Source of the DNA: Lachnospiraceae bacterium
Lineage (GTDB): Bacteria > Bacillota_A > Clostridia > Lachnospirales > Lachnospiraceae
Assembly: GCA_016287765.1 (NCBI GenBank)
Contig: JAEEWS010000013.1
Location: 4,095-68,094 of the forward strand
Direction of reading: 5' to 3'
Length of the DNA stretch: 64,000 bases
The notes beneath the pieces are model-generated. The model was not told the origin of the DNA. It saw nothing but the letters and a program-made list of their open reading frames with translations, and ran no database searches. The stretch's first letter is position 1. Each line of letters starts with the position of its first letter. A program made the translations under genes and the position numbers. Of this stretch, positions 26,938-35,135 are shown piece after piece.

Positions 26938-28551
26938 ATGAAGTTAAATAATGAAGGATTAAAAAATACCAAAGAATGGGAAGCTCTCGGATATGATCTT
27001 CCCGGGTTTGACCGCGATGCTATGATCGCAAAGACCAAAAAGGATCCTGTATGGATCCACTTCGGAGCAGGAAATATCTTCCGTGCTTTTCAGGCAAATG
27101 TGGTTCAGAACCTTTTAAATAAGGGTGTTATCGATAAGGGCCTCACAGTTTGTGAAGGCTATGATTACGAGATCATCGAGAAAATGTATGCACCCCATGA
27201 CGATCTCTCCATTCTTGCCACCTTTATGGCCAGCGGCAAGATCCAAAAGACAGTGGTGGGAAGTATCGCCGAGAGTCTTACACTTGACTCTGATAATACT
27301 GCAGCCTATGACAGACTTAAGGAGATATTTAAGAGCGACAGCCTCCAGATGGCCAGCTTCACCATTACCGAAAAGGGTTACAGCCTTGTGAACGGTAAGG
27401 GTGAGATGCTTCCCTCGGTGGCAGAAGACCTCAAGAACGGACCCGCTAAGCCGGAAAGCTATCTGGGCAAGGTGGTTTCCCTCCTTTATACAAGATTTTT
27501 GGCAGGCGAAAAGCCCATTGCCTTTGTTTCCATGGACAACTGCTCACATAACGGCGACAAACTCTATGCCGCTGTTGAGGCTTTTGCCAGAGAATGGGAA
27601 TTCAAGGGCCTTATTCAGAAGGGCTTTGTGGATTATATAAATAACGAAAAGAAGGTTTCTTTCCCCTGGTCAATGATTGACAAGATCACACCCCGTCCGG
27701 ATGCCTCCGTGGAAGCTATGCTTAAGGCAGACGGCATCGAAGAGGCAGAGCCTATTATCACCTCCAAAAATACCTATGTCGCTCCCTTTGTAAACGCAGA
27801 GGAGTGCGAGTATCTGGTCATCGAGGATAAATTCCCCAACGGACGTCCTGAGCTTGAAAAGGGCGGCATCATGTTCACCGACAGAGAGACCGTGGACAAG
27901 GTGGAAAAGATGAAGGTCTGCACCTGTCTGAACCCTCTTCACACCAGCCTTGCCGTATTCGGCTGTCTTCTCGGATACACCCTTATTTCCAAGGAGATGC
28001 AGGATCCCGTTTTAAACAAGATGGTACGTACCATCGGATATGTGGAAGGACTTCCCGTGGTTGTAGATCCCGGCATTATGAGCCCCAAGCAGTTTATTGA
28101 TGATGTTGTGGAGAAGAGGATACCCAATCCTTTCATGCCCGATGCTCCTCAAAGGATCGCTACGGACACCTCCCAAAAGCTGCCCATCCGTTTCGGAGAA
28201 ACAGTTAAGGCCTATGCCCGTCGTTCCGATCTTTCCGTGGATTCCTTAAAGCTGATCCCCCTGGTTTATGCGGGCTGGATCCGTTACATCATGGCCATCG
28301 ACGATAAGGGCAACAAGTTTGAATTAAGTTCAGATCCCATGCTCCCCGAGGTTTGTCCTCTGGTAGCGGATATTAAGCTTGGAGACGGCAAGGAGGCTCT
28401 TGATAAGATCAGGCCCATCCTTAAGAATTCCAAGATCTGGGGCGTGGATCTTTACGAGATCGGACTTGCCGATAAGGTGGCAGGTTATTTCCTGGAACTC
28501 ATTTCAGGCGTGGGTGCTGTGGAAAAGACTCTGAAAAAATATGTTGGATAA
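26938..28551 (+). CDS. uxuB: fructuronate reductase (mannitol dehydrogenase family)
   Basis: A 537-residue long-chain polyol dehydrogenase. The N-terminal nucleotide-binding part reads IHFGAGNIFRAFQANVVQ near 41-58, and the catalytic Lys-Asn-His array is in KVCTCLNPLHTSLAVFGC near 325. UxuB reduces D-fructuronate with NADH to D-mannonate, the substrate of UxuA. Length and operon position match. It ends at a terminator. Confidence 0.93.
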   Translation: MKLNNEGLKNTKEWEALGYDLPGFDRDAMIAKTKKDPVWIHFGAGNIFRAFQANVVQNLLNKGVIDKGLTVCEGYDYEIIEKMYAPHDDLSILATFMASGKIQKTVVGSIAESLTLDSDNTAAYDRLKEIFKSDSLQMASFTITEKGYSLVNGKGEMLPSVAEDLKNGPAKPESYLGKVVSLLYTRFLAGEKPIAFVSMDNCSHNGDKLYAAVEAFAREWEFKGLIQKGFVDYINNEKKVSFPWSMIDKITPRPDASVEAMLKADGIEEAEPIITSKNTYVAPFVNAEECEYLVIEDKFPNGRPELEKGGIMFTDRETVDKVEKMKVCTCLNPLHTSLAVFGCLLGYTLISKEMQDPVLNKMVRTIGYVEGLPVVVDPGIMSPKQFIDDVVEKRIPNPFMPDAPQRIATDTSQKLPIRFGETVKAYARRSDLSVDSLKLIPLVYAGWIRYIMAIDDKGNKFELSSDPMLPEVCPLVADIKLGDGKEALDKIRPILKNSKIWGVDLYEIGLADKVAGYFLELISGVGAVEKTLKKYVG

Positions 28552-28569
28552 TATTCGGTAAAAAAATGC

Positions 28570-28604
28570 AAGCGGCAGACCGGTTGGTTTGCCGCTTTAT
28601 TTTT
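28570..28604. terminator. terminator shared by uxuB and the PHP gene
   Basis: AAGCGGCAGACC pairs with GGTTTGCCGCTT (a G-T pair included) around GGTT, then a T-rich run. It serves both convergent units. Confidence 0.85.
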
Positions 28605-29319
28605 AACTTAATGCCTTTAAAACCGCTTCTCTTGAGAACTCTTCCACCAGAAGAGTGTTTACCGCCTTATTTATATGCTTCACATAATGAGCATCGGAAT
28701 CGGTGATGATCTTACACTTTTCCAGATAAGGATGGGCTTTTCTTAAGCGATGGAGATTATCCATGTTTTTAAGTTCAGCAGTCTTAAACTTGGAATCCGG
28801 AGGTATGAAGCCCAGCTGGGACAAAAGGGATGTAGTGGTCTTGTCCAGATGAGCGGGGATCATGATCCCGTTATAGGAGCCCACCAGATCAAAAACGTCG
28901 TCAAAATCTATGTCTGTGGCATTAATAAGGAGTTTGGACAGCCTTCCTATCTCCTCGTCGTCTTCATTCATGATCTGCTGCTTTCCAAAGATCTTTTCGT
29001 TATTTTCCACATTCATAAGATGCTCATATACATAAGCGTCAAAGCGCAGAGCATCCTCCAGCGTGGGAAAGAGACAGACCACATGGATCTCTTCGGAAGT
29101 GGTGAGTTCCATTCCCGGAATGCCCAGGATCCCGTAAAATTCACAGGCCTTTAAAAAGGGCTCGCAGTTTCTGCAGGAGTTGTGATCCGTTAGAGCAATG
29201 ACCTGAAGGCCGTTAAGTGCGGCTATGCCCGCTATGGTGGCCGGGGTCATCTCATCGTCTCCGCAGGGAGAAAGACAGGAATGGAGGTGCAAATCGTAGA
29301 AAACCTGTTTAAGTTCCAT
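28603..29319 (-). CDS. PHP-domain phosphoesterase of the hydrogenase locus
   Basis: A 238-residue PHP protein: DLHLHSCLSPCGDDEMTPAT near 9-28, ALTDHNSC near 43, GMELTTSEEIHVV, IPAHLDK and DSDAHYV supply the metal ligands. This subfamily accompanies DRTGG and HydS genes beside trimeric hydrogenases, for example at the Thermotoga maritima hyd locus as I recall. The role is unknown; nucleotide or phosphate-ester hydrolysis is likely. It is last in the minus-strand hydrogenase-accessory unit. Confidence 0.85.
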   Translation of the reverse strand: MELKQVFYDLHLHSCLSPCGDDEMTPATIAGIAALNGLQVIALTDHNSCRNCEPFLKACEFYGILGIPGMELTTSEEIHVVCLFPTLEDALRFDAYVYEHLMNVENNEKIFGKQQIMNEDDEEIGRLSKLLINATDIDFDDVFDLVGSYNGIMIPAHLDKTTTSLLSQLGFIPPDSKFKTAELKNMDNLHRLRKAHPYLEKCKIITDSDAHYVKHINKAVNTLLVEEFSREAVLKALS

Positions 29320-29364
29320 GATCTACACCTCCATTCGTATTTTTTTGATCTATATTTCAGGATC

Positions 29365-29703
29365 CTACTTTCCCAAAGCTTTTCCGATCATCATTGCCGC
29401 TTCAAAAACCGGAAGATCCGTGGAAAACAGAGCGATCTCCTGCTCCTTTGCCTTAGCCAGCATGTTATCCTCCACAGCCACTCCTTCCGCAAGAATGACG
29501 CAGGAAACATCCGTAAGGCTTGCCACCGCCAAAGTATTCATGTTGCTCATGACCGTAACCCAGGCTGCCTCTTCTGACATCCTGGACATGGCGATGCTCA
29601 AAAGGTCACAGCAATAAACCGACTTTATCTCTTTCGCATCGGCACTTTCCGCCGAATTTAGTATCTTAAAAGCACATTTTTCCGCTATTTCTTTAACTGT
29701 CAT
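29365..29703 (-). CDS. DRTGG-domain protein (second copy)
   Basis: A 112-residue single-domain protein with the alternating strand pattern of DRTGG domains: VYCCDLLSIAMSRMSEEAAW, TLAVASLTDVSCVILAEGV and EIALFSTDLPVFEAAMMIGK. DRTGG domains are thought to bind nucleotide or phosphate regulators. The start overlaps the stop of the EAL protein gene by four bases (ATGA), so the two are translationally coupled. A paralogue is at 33628-33990. Confidence 0.8.
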   Translation of the reverse strand: MTVKEIAEKCAFKILNSAESADAKEIKSVYCCDLLSIAMSRMSEEAAWVTVMSNMNTLAVASLTDVSCVILAEGVAVEDNMLAKAKEQEIALFSTDLPVFEAAMMIGKALGK

Positions 29704-31643
29704 ATAGCTTCTTCCTCTTTAGGTAAAAGATTTGTTTCCAGGAATTTAAGGAAAGACTCGGCATTTTGAGGCTTAGCATAGAAGTAACCCTGGAAAAAAT
29801 CACAGCCGTAATATGCCAAAAGCTGTGCCTGTTCTTCGGTTTCCACACCTTCTGCGATGAGTTCCAGCGAAAGCTGCTTCATCATTCGGATGGTCTGCCT
29901 CAGAACCGTCATTGCCTTATCGTTCTTCATGGCGCTCCAGAGCATCTTCTTATCCAGCTTTACTATGGAGAAGGGATACTCCACCACGGTGGTGAGGTTC
30001 GCAAACCCTGTTCCGTAATCATCCAGTGAGAATCTTATGCCGCTTTCCGTCATCTTCTGCATATTTTCCTTAAGAAGCTTACCGGATACCATGCTGGCGG
30101 TTTCATTTATCTCAAGGCTGATACGGGAATAATCCAGATTATATTCATCCATGACTGATGTGAGTCTGTCATGAAGATCATCCTGCAGGCACTGCATGGG
30201 AGAAAGGTTTACATCTATATATTCGATACCCTTTTCCCAGATCTTGTTGGTGGCGATAAATTCACACACCTCTCTGAAAACATATTCCCCGATCTTAATG
30301 ATAAGACCGTTCTTTTCAGCTATGGGAACGAACTCATCGGGACTGATGAATCCGAAATCGTCATCATACAATCTGAGAAGTGCTTCAGCCGATGTAAACC
30401 GACGACTTTCCACGGAATAGATAGGCTGGTAATAAACGCTGAATCTGTTTTCCGCCAGGGCTTTTTTCAGGATCCTTAAGACCTGAGTGATCCTTCTTCT
30501 CTCTTCCAGTAATGCGGAATCTGCCACGACCACGCTTTCTCTTCCGTTTTCCGATGCTTTGCTTAAGGAATACTCCAAAAGGTTCATGACGCTTTCGGTG
30601 GACTGGGCATCTCTCGGGAAGGCGAAACGGCACATGGAGCATCCCAGCCTGATACCTTCCTCGTTGGCCTGGAAAGGATTATCAAATCTTCTGCGGATCT
30701 TCTTGGTGACCATTTCAACTTCCGATTCACCGCCGTCAACTATTATCGCAAACCTGGATTCCGTGAAGGAGAAAACTTCTTTTCTGCCCGCTATGGAAAC
30801 AAGGAACTTTGCTATCTCTTTTCTTAACTGCAATACACTTTCGATACCCACGATCTGTCTGAAATCCGAAAGTCCTTCTGCTTTAATTCCTATTACCGCG
30901 AACTGCTTTCCGTTGGCTATAAGGTTTGATGTTACAGTCTGGAAGGCGACGCGATTATATATGCCCAACTGCTGTTCTTCGTAGTAGGCCGGACTCTCCA
31001 TGGTGAAGGCCATGATGAGGATCGAAAGCATGATACCGAAATCAACGATCAGCAGATTGTTATGTGTAAGCTGTATGATCATCGACGCAAAAAGTATGAC
31101 GGTATAAATGGTCATGTTCATGATCTGCTTTCCGTGCAGGCTCTTTCTGCGTTTGAAGAAGAAGACCATGGCGATAAACACATAGAAGAAAGCAAGACCG
31201 TAACTGATAAAAGCACCGAATCCCGTATGATAAACAAAATCCTCGTCTATGTAATACACAAATTTTGTGAGGCCGTTTGTAAGAGTCATGAGAAGGTCCA
31301 GTGAATAAGGCCCTATGATAAGAGCATATTCAATACCGCTGAATCTTTCTTCATCTCTCTTTGAAGAAACTACCATGTAGTACAGATACAAGGGGGAAAG
31401 TCCGTGGTAAAAGATATTGAACCCTATCAAAAGCATATGGTTAAACCACAAGGGCAATACATCCGCGTATTCCAGGGCAAAGCAGCTGGCCAGATCGAAC
31501 ATCGTTGCGGTGGTGGCCGTAAACAGGAGGTTCAAAAAAGCATTGGTCTGGCGGGATTTAACCGTGCTTCTCAACACATATTCTACTATGATGACAACGG
31601 CAAGCAACAGAGCCGCCACGTCGAATTGATAAATATAGCTCAT
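29700..31643 (-). CDS. membrane c-di-GMP phosphodiesterase (degenerate GGDEF, intact EAL)
   Basis: A 647-residue protein with seven or so membrane helices in residues 1-210, a GGDEF-like domain lacking the active-site motif (SFTESRFAII stands there), and an EAL domain. Catalytic residues are present: EALLRL, DVNLSP, EINETA, LDDYGTGFANL, KLDK and AEGVETEEQ. It should hydrolyse c-di-GMP, possibly tuned by the inactive GGDEF domain. It sits inside the hydrogenase-accessory unit, between the sensory-type hydrogenase and a DRTGG gene, with a four-base overlap to the latter. EAL proteins are not usual members of this locus. Confidence 0.92.
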   Translation of the reverse strand: MSYIYQFDVAALLLAVVIIVEYVLRSTVKSRQTNAFLNLLFTATTATMFDLASCFALEYADVLPLWFNHMLLIGFNIFYHGLSPLYLYYMVVSSKRDEERFSGIEYALIIGPYSLDLLMTLTNGLTKFVYYIDEDFVYHTGFGAFISYGLAFFYVFIAMVFFFKRRKSLHGKQIMNMTIYTVILFASMIIQLTHNNLLIVDFGIMLSILIMAFTMESPAYYEEQQLGIYNRVAFQTVTSNLIANGKQFAVIGIKAEGLSDFRQIVGIESVLQLRKEIAKFLVSIAGRKEVFSFTESRFAIIVDGGESEVEMVTKKIRRRFDNPFQANEEGIRLGCSMCRFAFPRDAQSTESVMNLLEYSLSKASENGRESVVVADSALLEERRRITQVLRILKKALAENRFSVYYQPIYSVESRRFTSAEALLRLYDDDFGFISPDEFVPIAEKNGLIIKIGEYVFREVCEFIATNKIWEKGIEYIDVNLSPMQCLQDDLHDRLTSVMDEYNLDYSRISLEINETASMVSGKLLKENMQKMTESGIRFSLDDYGTGFANLTTVVEYPFSIVKLDKKMLWSAMKNDKAMTVLRQTIRMMKQLSLELIAEGVETEEQAQLLAYYGCDFFQGYFYAKPQNAESFLKFLETNLLPKEEEAI

Positions 31644-31735
31644 ATTTTCATCCTTTGAACAAAAGACAATTGGCTATTTTTCAGTGTAACATAAATTTTT
31701 AACTTTTTAAATAAATTGTATGTAAATTATAAAGT

Positions 31736-33031
31736 TTACATCGGATCCAGTTTACTGATCTCTCCGGAGAGTTTGTGAACATACTCCCTGAGAAGATGTA
31801 TGCAGTCCAGTTCCTTGGCCTCTCCCTTAACGATGTCCTCCGCCAGGGCAAGGCAGGTGGGAGCTCCGCAGGCGCCGCAGTCAAGGCCGGGCAGCCTCTT
31901 TTCTATCTCCGCTACCATATTCATCTTGTGGATATTGTCCTTCATTCCTTCACCCAGGGCAAAAACGGGTTCGTACTCGATTTCCCTGGTCCACATGGCA
32001 TTTTCCGGCTTTATGGCATCTCCGGACTCGATCCTCTTTAACGCCACAGGCATATATTTTTTCAACCGGTTCATCTTAACCTTGGCAACGTAAGGATTTT
32101 CCACTGTCAGAACGCCGCCCACACAGCCGCCGTTGCAGGCATTTAATTCAATAAATTCCAGATTTCCGAACTTCTGATCCTCCAGATCTTCCAGGATCTT
32201 GTTCACGTTTTCTATGCCGTCGGCAGCAAGATAATTGTCGGTGATAAGACCACCCGCTTCTCCGCCGGAAACGCCCCAGCCCACGCCGATCTTTCCGGCC
32301 ATGGCCAGATCCTCGGGCTCATCTATCTGCTTCATAAGCGGCAAAAGTTTAAGATAAACGTCCTTTATGGCGCAGACCGCGTCGATGTTGCTCTTTTCCA
32401 TGCCCAAAGGTGCCTTAACGGAAGTCACCTTTGAAGGACAGGGGGAAATAAATACTATGCCTATCTTGTCCTCGGGCAGACCCGTCTTTTCCACAGCCCT
32501 CTTTCTGGCTTCCTTGGCCGCTATCTCCACGGGAGGGTCTATGGGAAGAAGATGCTCGATAAGATTGGGAAATTTAACTCTGATAAGTCTCACGACCGAA
32601 GGGCAGGCAGTGCTTATAAGAGGCCACTGCTCCCTGTGTTTTTTGATATAATCTCTCGAAAGCTGGGAAACCACTTCTGCGGAAGCTCCCACTTCATAAA
32701 CATCATCAAACCCCATCCTTTTAAGGGCAGTAAGCACTATGTTAACGTCGTCAAGATTATTGAACTGCCCGTAAAGAGATGGTGCGGGCAGAGCCACCGT
32801 ATAATCGTAATCATTTATCACATCCAGGGGATCATAGCTGGGGAGCTTAGCATGGTTTTGGCAGATCCTGATGCATTCGCCGCAATCTATGCATCGCTCC
32901 TTTGTAATGATAGCCTTGTGATTTCTCACCCTTATAGCCTGAGTCGGACACCTCTTTATGCAATTGATACATCCCTTGCATAAGTCCGGATCCAATCTCA
33001 CGGAATTTGTAAATATAGTTTCACTGTTCAA
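31736..33031 (-). CDS. sensory-type [FeFe]-hydrogenase homologue (HydS-like)
   Basis: A 431-residue iron-sulfur protein. An N-terminal double 4Fe-4S ferredoxin domain has CKGCINCIKRCP and CIDCGECIRIC. The H-cluster domain carries variant motifs: STACPSV for TSCCPxW, SPCPSK for MPCxxK, and NACNGGCVGG for MACxxGCxxGG. A C-terminal CGACGAPTCLALAEDI with a later Cys forms another cluster site. The four H-cluster Cys remain, but the proton-transfer Cys is Ala and both motif Met residues are replaced, as described for putative sensory hydrogenases. It probably senses H2 or redox state and signals through the neighbouring ATPase and DRTGG proteins. Confidence 0.85.
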   Translation of the reverse strand: MNSETIFTNSVRLDPDLCKGCINCIKRCPTQAIRVRNHKAIITKERCIDCGECIRICQNHAKLPSYDPLDVINDYDYTVALPAPSLYGQFNNLDDVNIVLTALKRMGFDDVYEVGASAEVVSQLSRDYIKKHREQWPLISTACPSVVRLIRVKFPNLIEHLLPIDPPVEIAAKEARKRAVEKTGLPEDKIGIVFISPCPSKVTSVKAPLGMEKSNIDAVCAIKDVYLKLLPLMKQIDEPEDLAMAGKIGVGWGVSGGEAGGLITDNYLAADGIENVNKILEDLEDQKFGNLEFIELNACNGGCVGGVLTVENPYVAKVKMNRLKKYMPVALKRIESGDAIKPENAMWTREIEYEPVFALGEGMKDNIHKMNMVAEIEKRLPGLDCGACGAPTCLALAEDIVKGEAKELDCIHLLREYVHKLSGEISKLDPM

Positions 33032-33067
33032 TGTTTCACCCCATATGAGAACGTCTATGACTGACCT

Positions 33068-33194
33068 ACGGATATAAATCCGTGAAAATTCATTTCACGG
33101 ATGATTCCGGACATACACCGACTCTGCAAACATGCGTTTGCGAGATCGGTGTATGCCCGGAATCCCCGCGGGCTGCGCTCGCGGGTTTATATCC
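33068..33194. repeat. large imperfect inverted repeat inside the operon
   Basis: Outer arms GGATATAAA (33070-33078) and TTTATATCC (33186-33194), inner arms at 33103-33121 and 33146-33164 (ATTCCGGACATACACCGA against its near complement), plus a GC-rich hairpin at 33166-33186. The sequence is unlike the REP-like family. It fills the gap between the HydS-like gene and the anti-sigma-like ATPase gene on the minus strand and may be an inserted palindromic element or an mRNA-processing/attenuation structure. Confidence 0.7.
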
Positions 33195-33221
33195 TTACGT
33201 TTTTGTCAATTCGTCCTCCTG

Positions 33222-33644
33222 CTACTGATACACCTTCATTGTTACTGTGGTTCCTTCGCCTATTACCGTATCTATGTGCATTTCATCAGAATATTTTTTC
33301 ATATTCGGCAATCCCATTCCTGCGCCGAAACCCAATGCACGTACGTTGTCCGGAGCAGTGGAATAACCGGCCTGCATGGCTTTTTCGATATCGGGGATTC
33401 CCGGTCCCTTATCCTTTAAAACCATGGTGATATCATCGGGCGTTATCTCCACATTGATCTCTCCGCCGTCAGCATGGATGACCATGTTGATCTCTCCCTC
33501 ATACATGGCTATGGCCACTTTTCTGATGACTTCGGGAGAGCAGCCCATCTGACGGAGCCTCTTCTTCACATCTCCGGAAGCTTCTCCCGCTCTTGTAAAA
33601 TCTTCATCGTTTATCTGATAGTTTAATTTAATTGAGTCGCTCAT
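33222..33644 (-). CDS. anti-sigma-factor-like ATP-binding protein
   Basis: A 140-residue GHKL ATPase of the RsbW/SpoIIAB type: EVIRKVAIAMYEGEINMVIH (N-box), VLKDKGPGIPDIEKAMQ (G1 box) and GLPNMKKYSDEMHIDT, GEGTTVTM (G2). Such proteins bind or phosphorylate regulatory partners; in hydrogenase loci they pair with DRTGG and HydS proteins. I chose the ATG at 33644, which has GGAGG eight bases before it; the frame extends to a GTG three codons earlier. It overlaps the upstream DRTGG gene by about 17 bases. Confidence 0.85.
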   Translation of the reverse strand: MSDSIKLNYQINDEDFTRAGEASGDVKKRLRQMGCSPEVIRKVAIAMYEGEINMVIHADGGEINVEITPDDITMVLKDKGPGIPDIEKAMQAGYSTAPDNVRALGFGAGMGLPNMKKYSDEMHIDTVIGEGTTVTMKVYQ

Positions 33645-33990
33645 AATCGGCACCTCCGCGTAACCCTTTTTCGTAGAGAAGTCCGCATGCCGAAAACATT
33701 CTATGGCCCGTACAAAGAAGGGGGATCTCTCTCTCGTTTGCGAGCTCTATCATCTGCTCATCCGGTTTTTTGCTGCGAACAAAAACTATGGCAACAACAT
33801 CCATCATTTCCGCAGTCCTTATAACCTGAGGATTGCAAAGTCCCGTAAGAAGCACAGCTCTGTCCTTTACAAAGGCCAGAACGTCGCTCATCATATCAGA
33901 ACCGCAAGCCATGTGTACTTCTCTGTCCGCCCATTCTTCTCCGCTGGCAAACCTGGCACCCAATGTTTCCTGTACATCTTTAACTGTCAT
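33628..33990 (-). CDS. DRTGG-domain protein (first copy)
   Basis: A 120-residue protein with the DRTGG-type pattern: VHMACGSDMMSDVLAF, RAVLLTGLCNPQVIRTAEMM, VVAIVFVRSKK and IPLLCTGHRMFSACGLLYEKG. It is first in the minus-strand accessory unit and probably a small ligand-binding regulator. It is related in layout to 29365-29703 but has diverged. The start has GGAGGTTTAT before ATG. Confidence 0.82.
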   Translation of the reverse strand: MTVKDVQETLGARFASGEEWADREVHMACGSDMMSDVLAFVKDRAVLLTGLCNPQVIRTAEMMDVVAIVFVRSKKPDEQMIELANEREIPLLCTGHRMFSACGLLYEKGLRGGADYERLN

Positions 33991-34102
33991 ATAAACCTCC
34001 GATTGTCGCTCCTATTTAAATTTTTTGGTTATTTTTCAGATTTTTCAGTCCTTTCATTGTATCAAAAAATCCCTCGAGTTTCAATCACGCAGTGTAAAAA
34101 AT

Positions 34103-34205
34103 GAGCCTTTGGGGACGGGGTTAGGGGTTCATTTTTGGCCCAGTGGTCATTTTTGACAGCAAGAGTCACTTTTTTGAACCATGGGGACGGGGTTAGGGGT
34201 TCATT
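34103..34205. repeat. REP-like G-rich units, direct pair (copy 6)
   Basis: Two plus-strand units at 34111-34131 and 34183-34203 in the same orientation. A degenerate minus-strand remnant (CACTAACCCCGTCC) lies at 34401-34414. The copies lie between the divergent hydrogenase arms. Confidence 0.85.
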
Positions 34206-34210
34206 TTTGT

Positions 34211-34391
34211 GACCCAATTGAAATATTTGGCACCCGGAGCCACACAGAAGCCGGCCAATACTGCTTTTTGAGGTAAAAATCTTTGACTCAATTTTAGAAA
34301 AATGCACAGAGAGCCACACAGCGACCGGTCGATGCCTTTTTTTGCGTAAAAGAATTGACCCAATGGGAAGTTTTTGCGGATAGAGTTAAAC
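34211..34391. repeat. 72-74-bp tandem repeat, about 2.4 copies
   Basis: Unit 1 (34211-34284), unit 2 (34285-34356) and a partial third (from 34357) each begin GAC(C/T)CAA. Units 1 and 2 share GAGCCACACAG (34237 and 34311), a CCGG core, a T-run and GTAAAA. The divergence between copies suggests an old duplication. It occupies the untranslated space upstream of the hydrogenase operon. Confidence 0.75.
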
Positions 34392-34498
34392 TTTTTGAGC
34401 CACTAACCCCGTCCACCCGATTCGTTTCGGGACTTTAGTCCTGTTTATTATTTTCTGCTTTTACTATCACTTCTTTTTATTTTTCTGTAAATAGATTT

Positions 34499-34530
34499 TT
34501 GTGGTATTTTTAACATTCACGTGGTATAAT
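34499..34530 (+). promoter_or_regulatory. probable promoter of the hydrogenase operon
   Basis: A perfect TATAAT at 34525-34530. The -35 element is weak (TTGTGG at 34499-34504, spacing 20), which suggests activator dependence or a weak promoter. GTGGTAT is repeated 20 bases apart at 34501 and 34521. Confidence 0.5.
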
Positions 34531-34554
34531 ACAAGTTACGAACGGTCTGTCTTT

Positions 34555-34572
34555 TTGTTATTTTTTTAACAA
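34555..34572. promoter_or_regulatory. Rex operator candidate
   Basis: TTGTTATTTTTTTAACAA is an 18-base palindrome matching the Rex consensus TTGTTAANNNNTTAACAA with one mismatch (position 7). It lies 24 bases downstream of the -10 box, where a bound repressor would block elongation. Rex releases DNA when NADH is high, which fits control of an NADH-linked hydrogenase. Confidence 0.75.
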
Positions 34573-34631
34573 GTCGCATCAGGCAGATCTTTTGACGACA
34601 ATCCAACAACATATTTTAGGAGGTTTCCATT

Positions 34632-35126
34632 ATGAGCTCTAAAAAAAGTTCAGTTCCCTTTACCGGAACAAAAGAGCAGGAAGCCCAGCTTATGGAGGTC
34701 ATCCGTGAATTAAGAGATCAGCAAGGCTGCCTTATGCCCATAATGCAGCATGCCCAGGAAATTTACGGCTATCTTCCCATCGAAGTTCAGACAATGATCG
34801 CAGATGAGCTCGGCATTCCTCTTGAGAAGGTTTACGGCGTATCCACCTTCTACTCACAGTTCGCTCTTTTCCCGAAGGGACAGTACAAGATTTCCGTATG
34901 CCTCGGTACCGCTTGCTACGTTAAGGGTTCAGGCCCCGTCTACGACAAGCTTCAGGAAATGCTCGGTATCAAGGGCGGAGAATGCACACCTGACAGAAAG
35001 TTCTCGCTTGACGCATGCCGTTGCATCGGTGCCTGCGGTCTCGCTCCCGTAATGATGATCAATGATGACGTTTACGGCAAGCTTACTGTTGACTCCCTTA
35101 AATCAATCTTAGAGAAGTACAACTAA
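34632..35126 (+). CDS. hydC: hydrogenase subunit HydC (NuoE-like, 2Fe-2S)
   Basis: A 164-residue NuoE-type thioredoxin-like subunit. The 2Fe-2S ligands are the Cys pair in VCLGTACYVKGS and the pair in CRCIGACGLAP. The helical N-terminus QGCLMPIMQHAQEIYGYLP and LGIPLEKVYGVSTFYSQF are family hallmarks. It should pass electrons between HydB and HydA in the NAD-linked, probably electron-bifurcating, trimeric hydrogenase. A strong AGGAGG precedes the start. It is first in the five-gene plus-strand operon. Confidence 0.95.
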   Translation: MSSKKSSVPFTGTKEQEAQLMEVIRELRDQQGCLMPIMQHAQEIYGYLPIEVQTMIADELGIPLEKVYGVSTFYSQFALFPKGQYKISVCLGTACYVKGSGPVYDKLQEMLGIKGGECTPDRKFSLDACRCIGACGLAPVMMINDDVYGKLTVDSLKSILEKYN

Positions 35127-35135
35127 GTAACGCCT

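Noticed and set aside
31718..31740. TGTAAA/TTTACA inverted repeat after the HydS-like gene
   Set aside because: It overlaps the stop codon, is short and AT-rich, and matches no operator I know.
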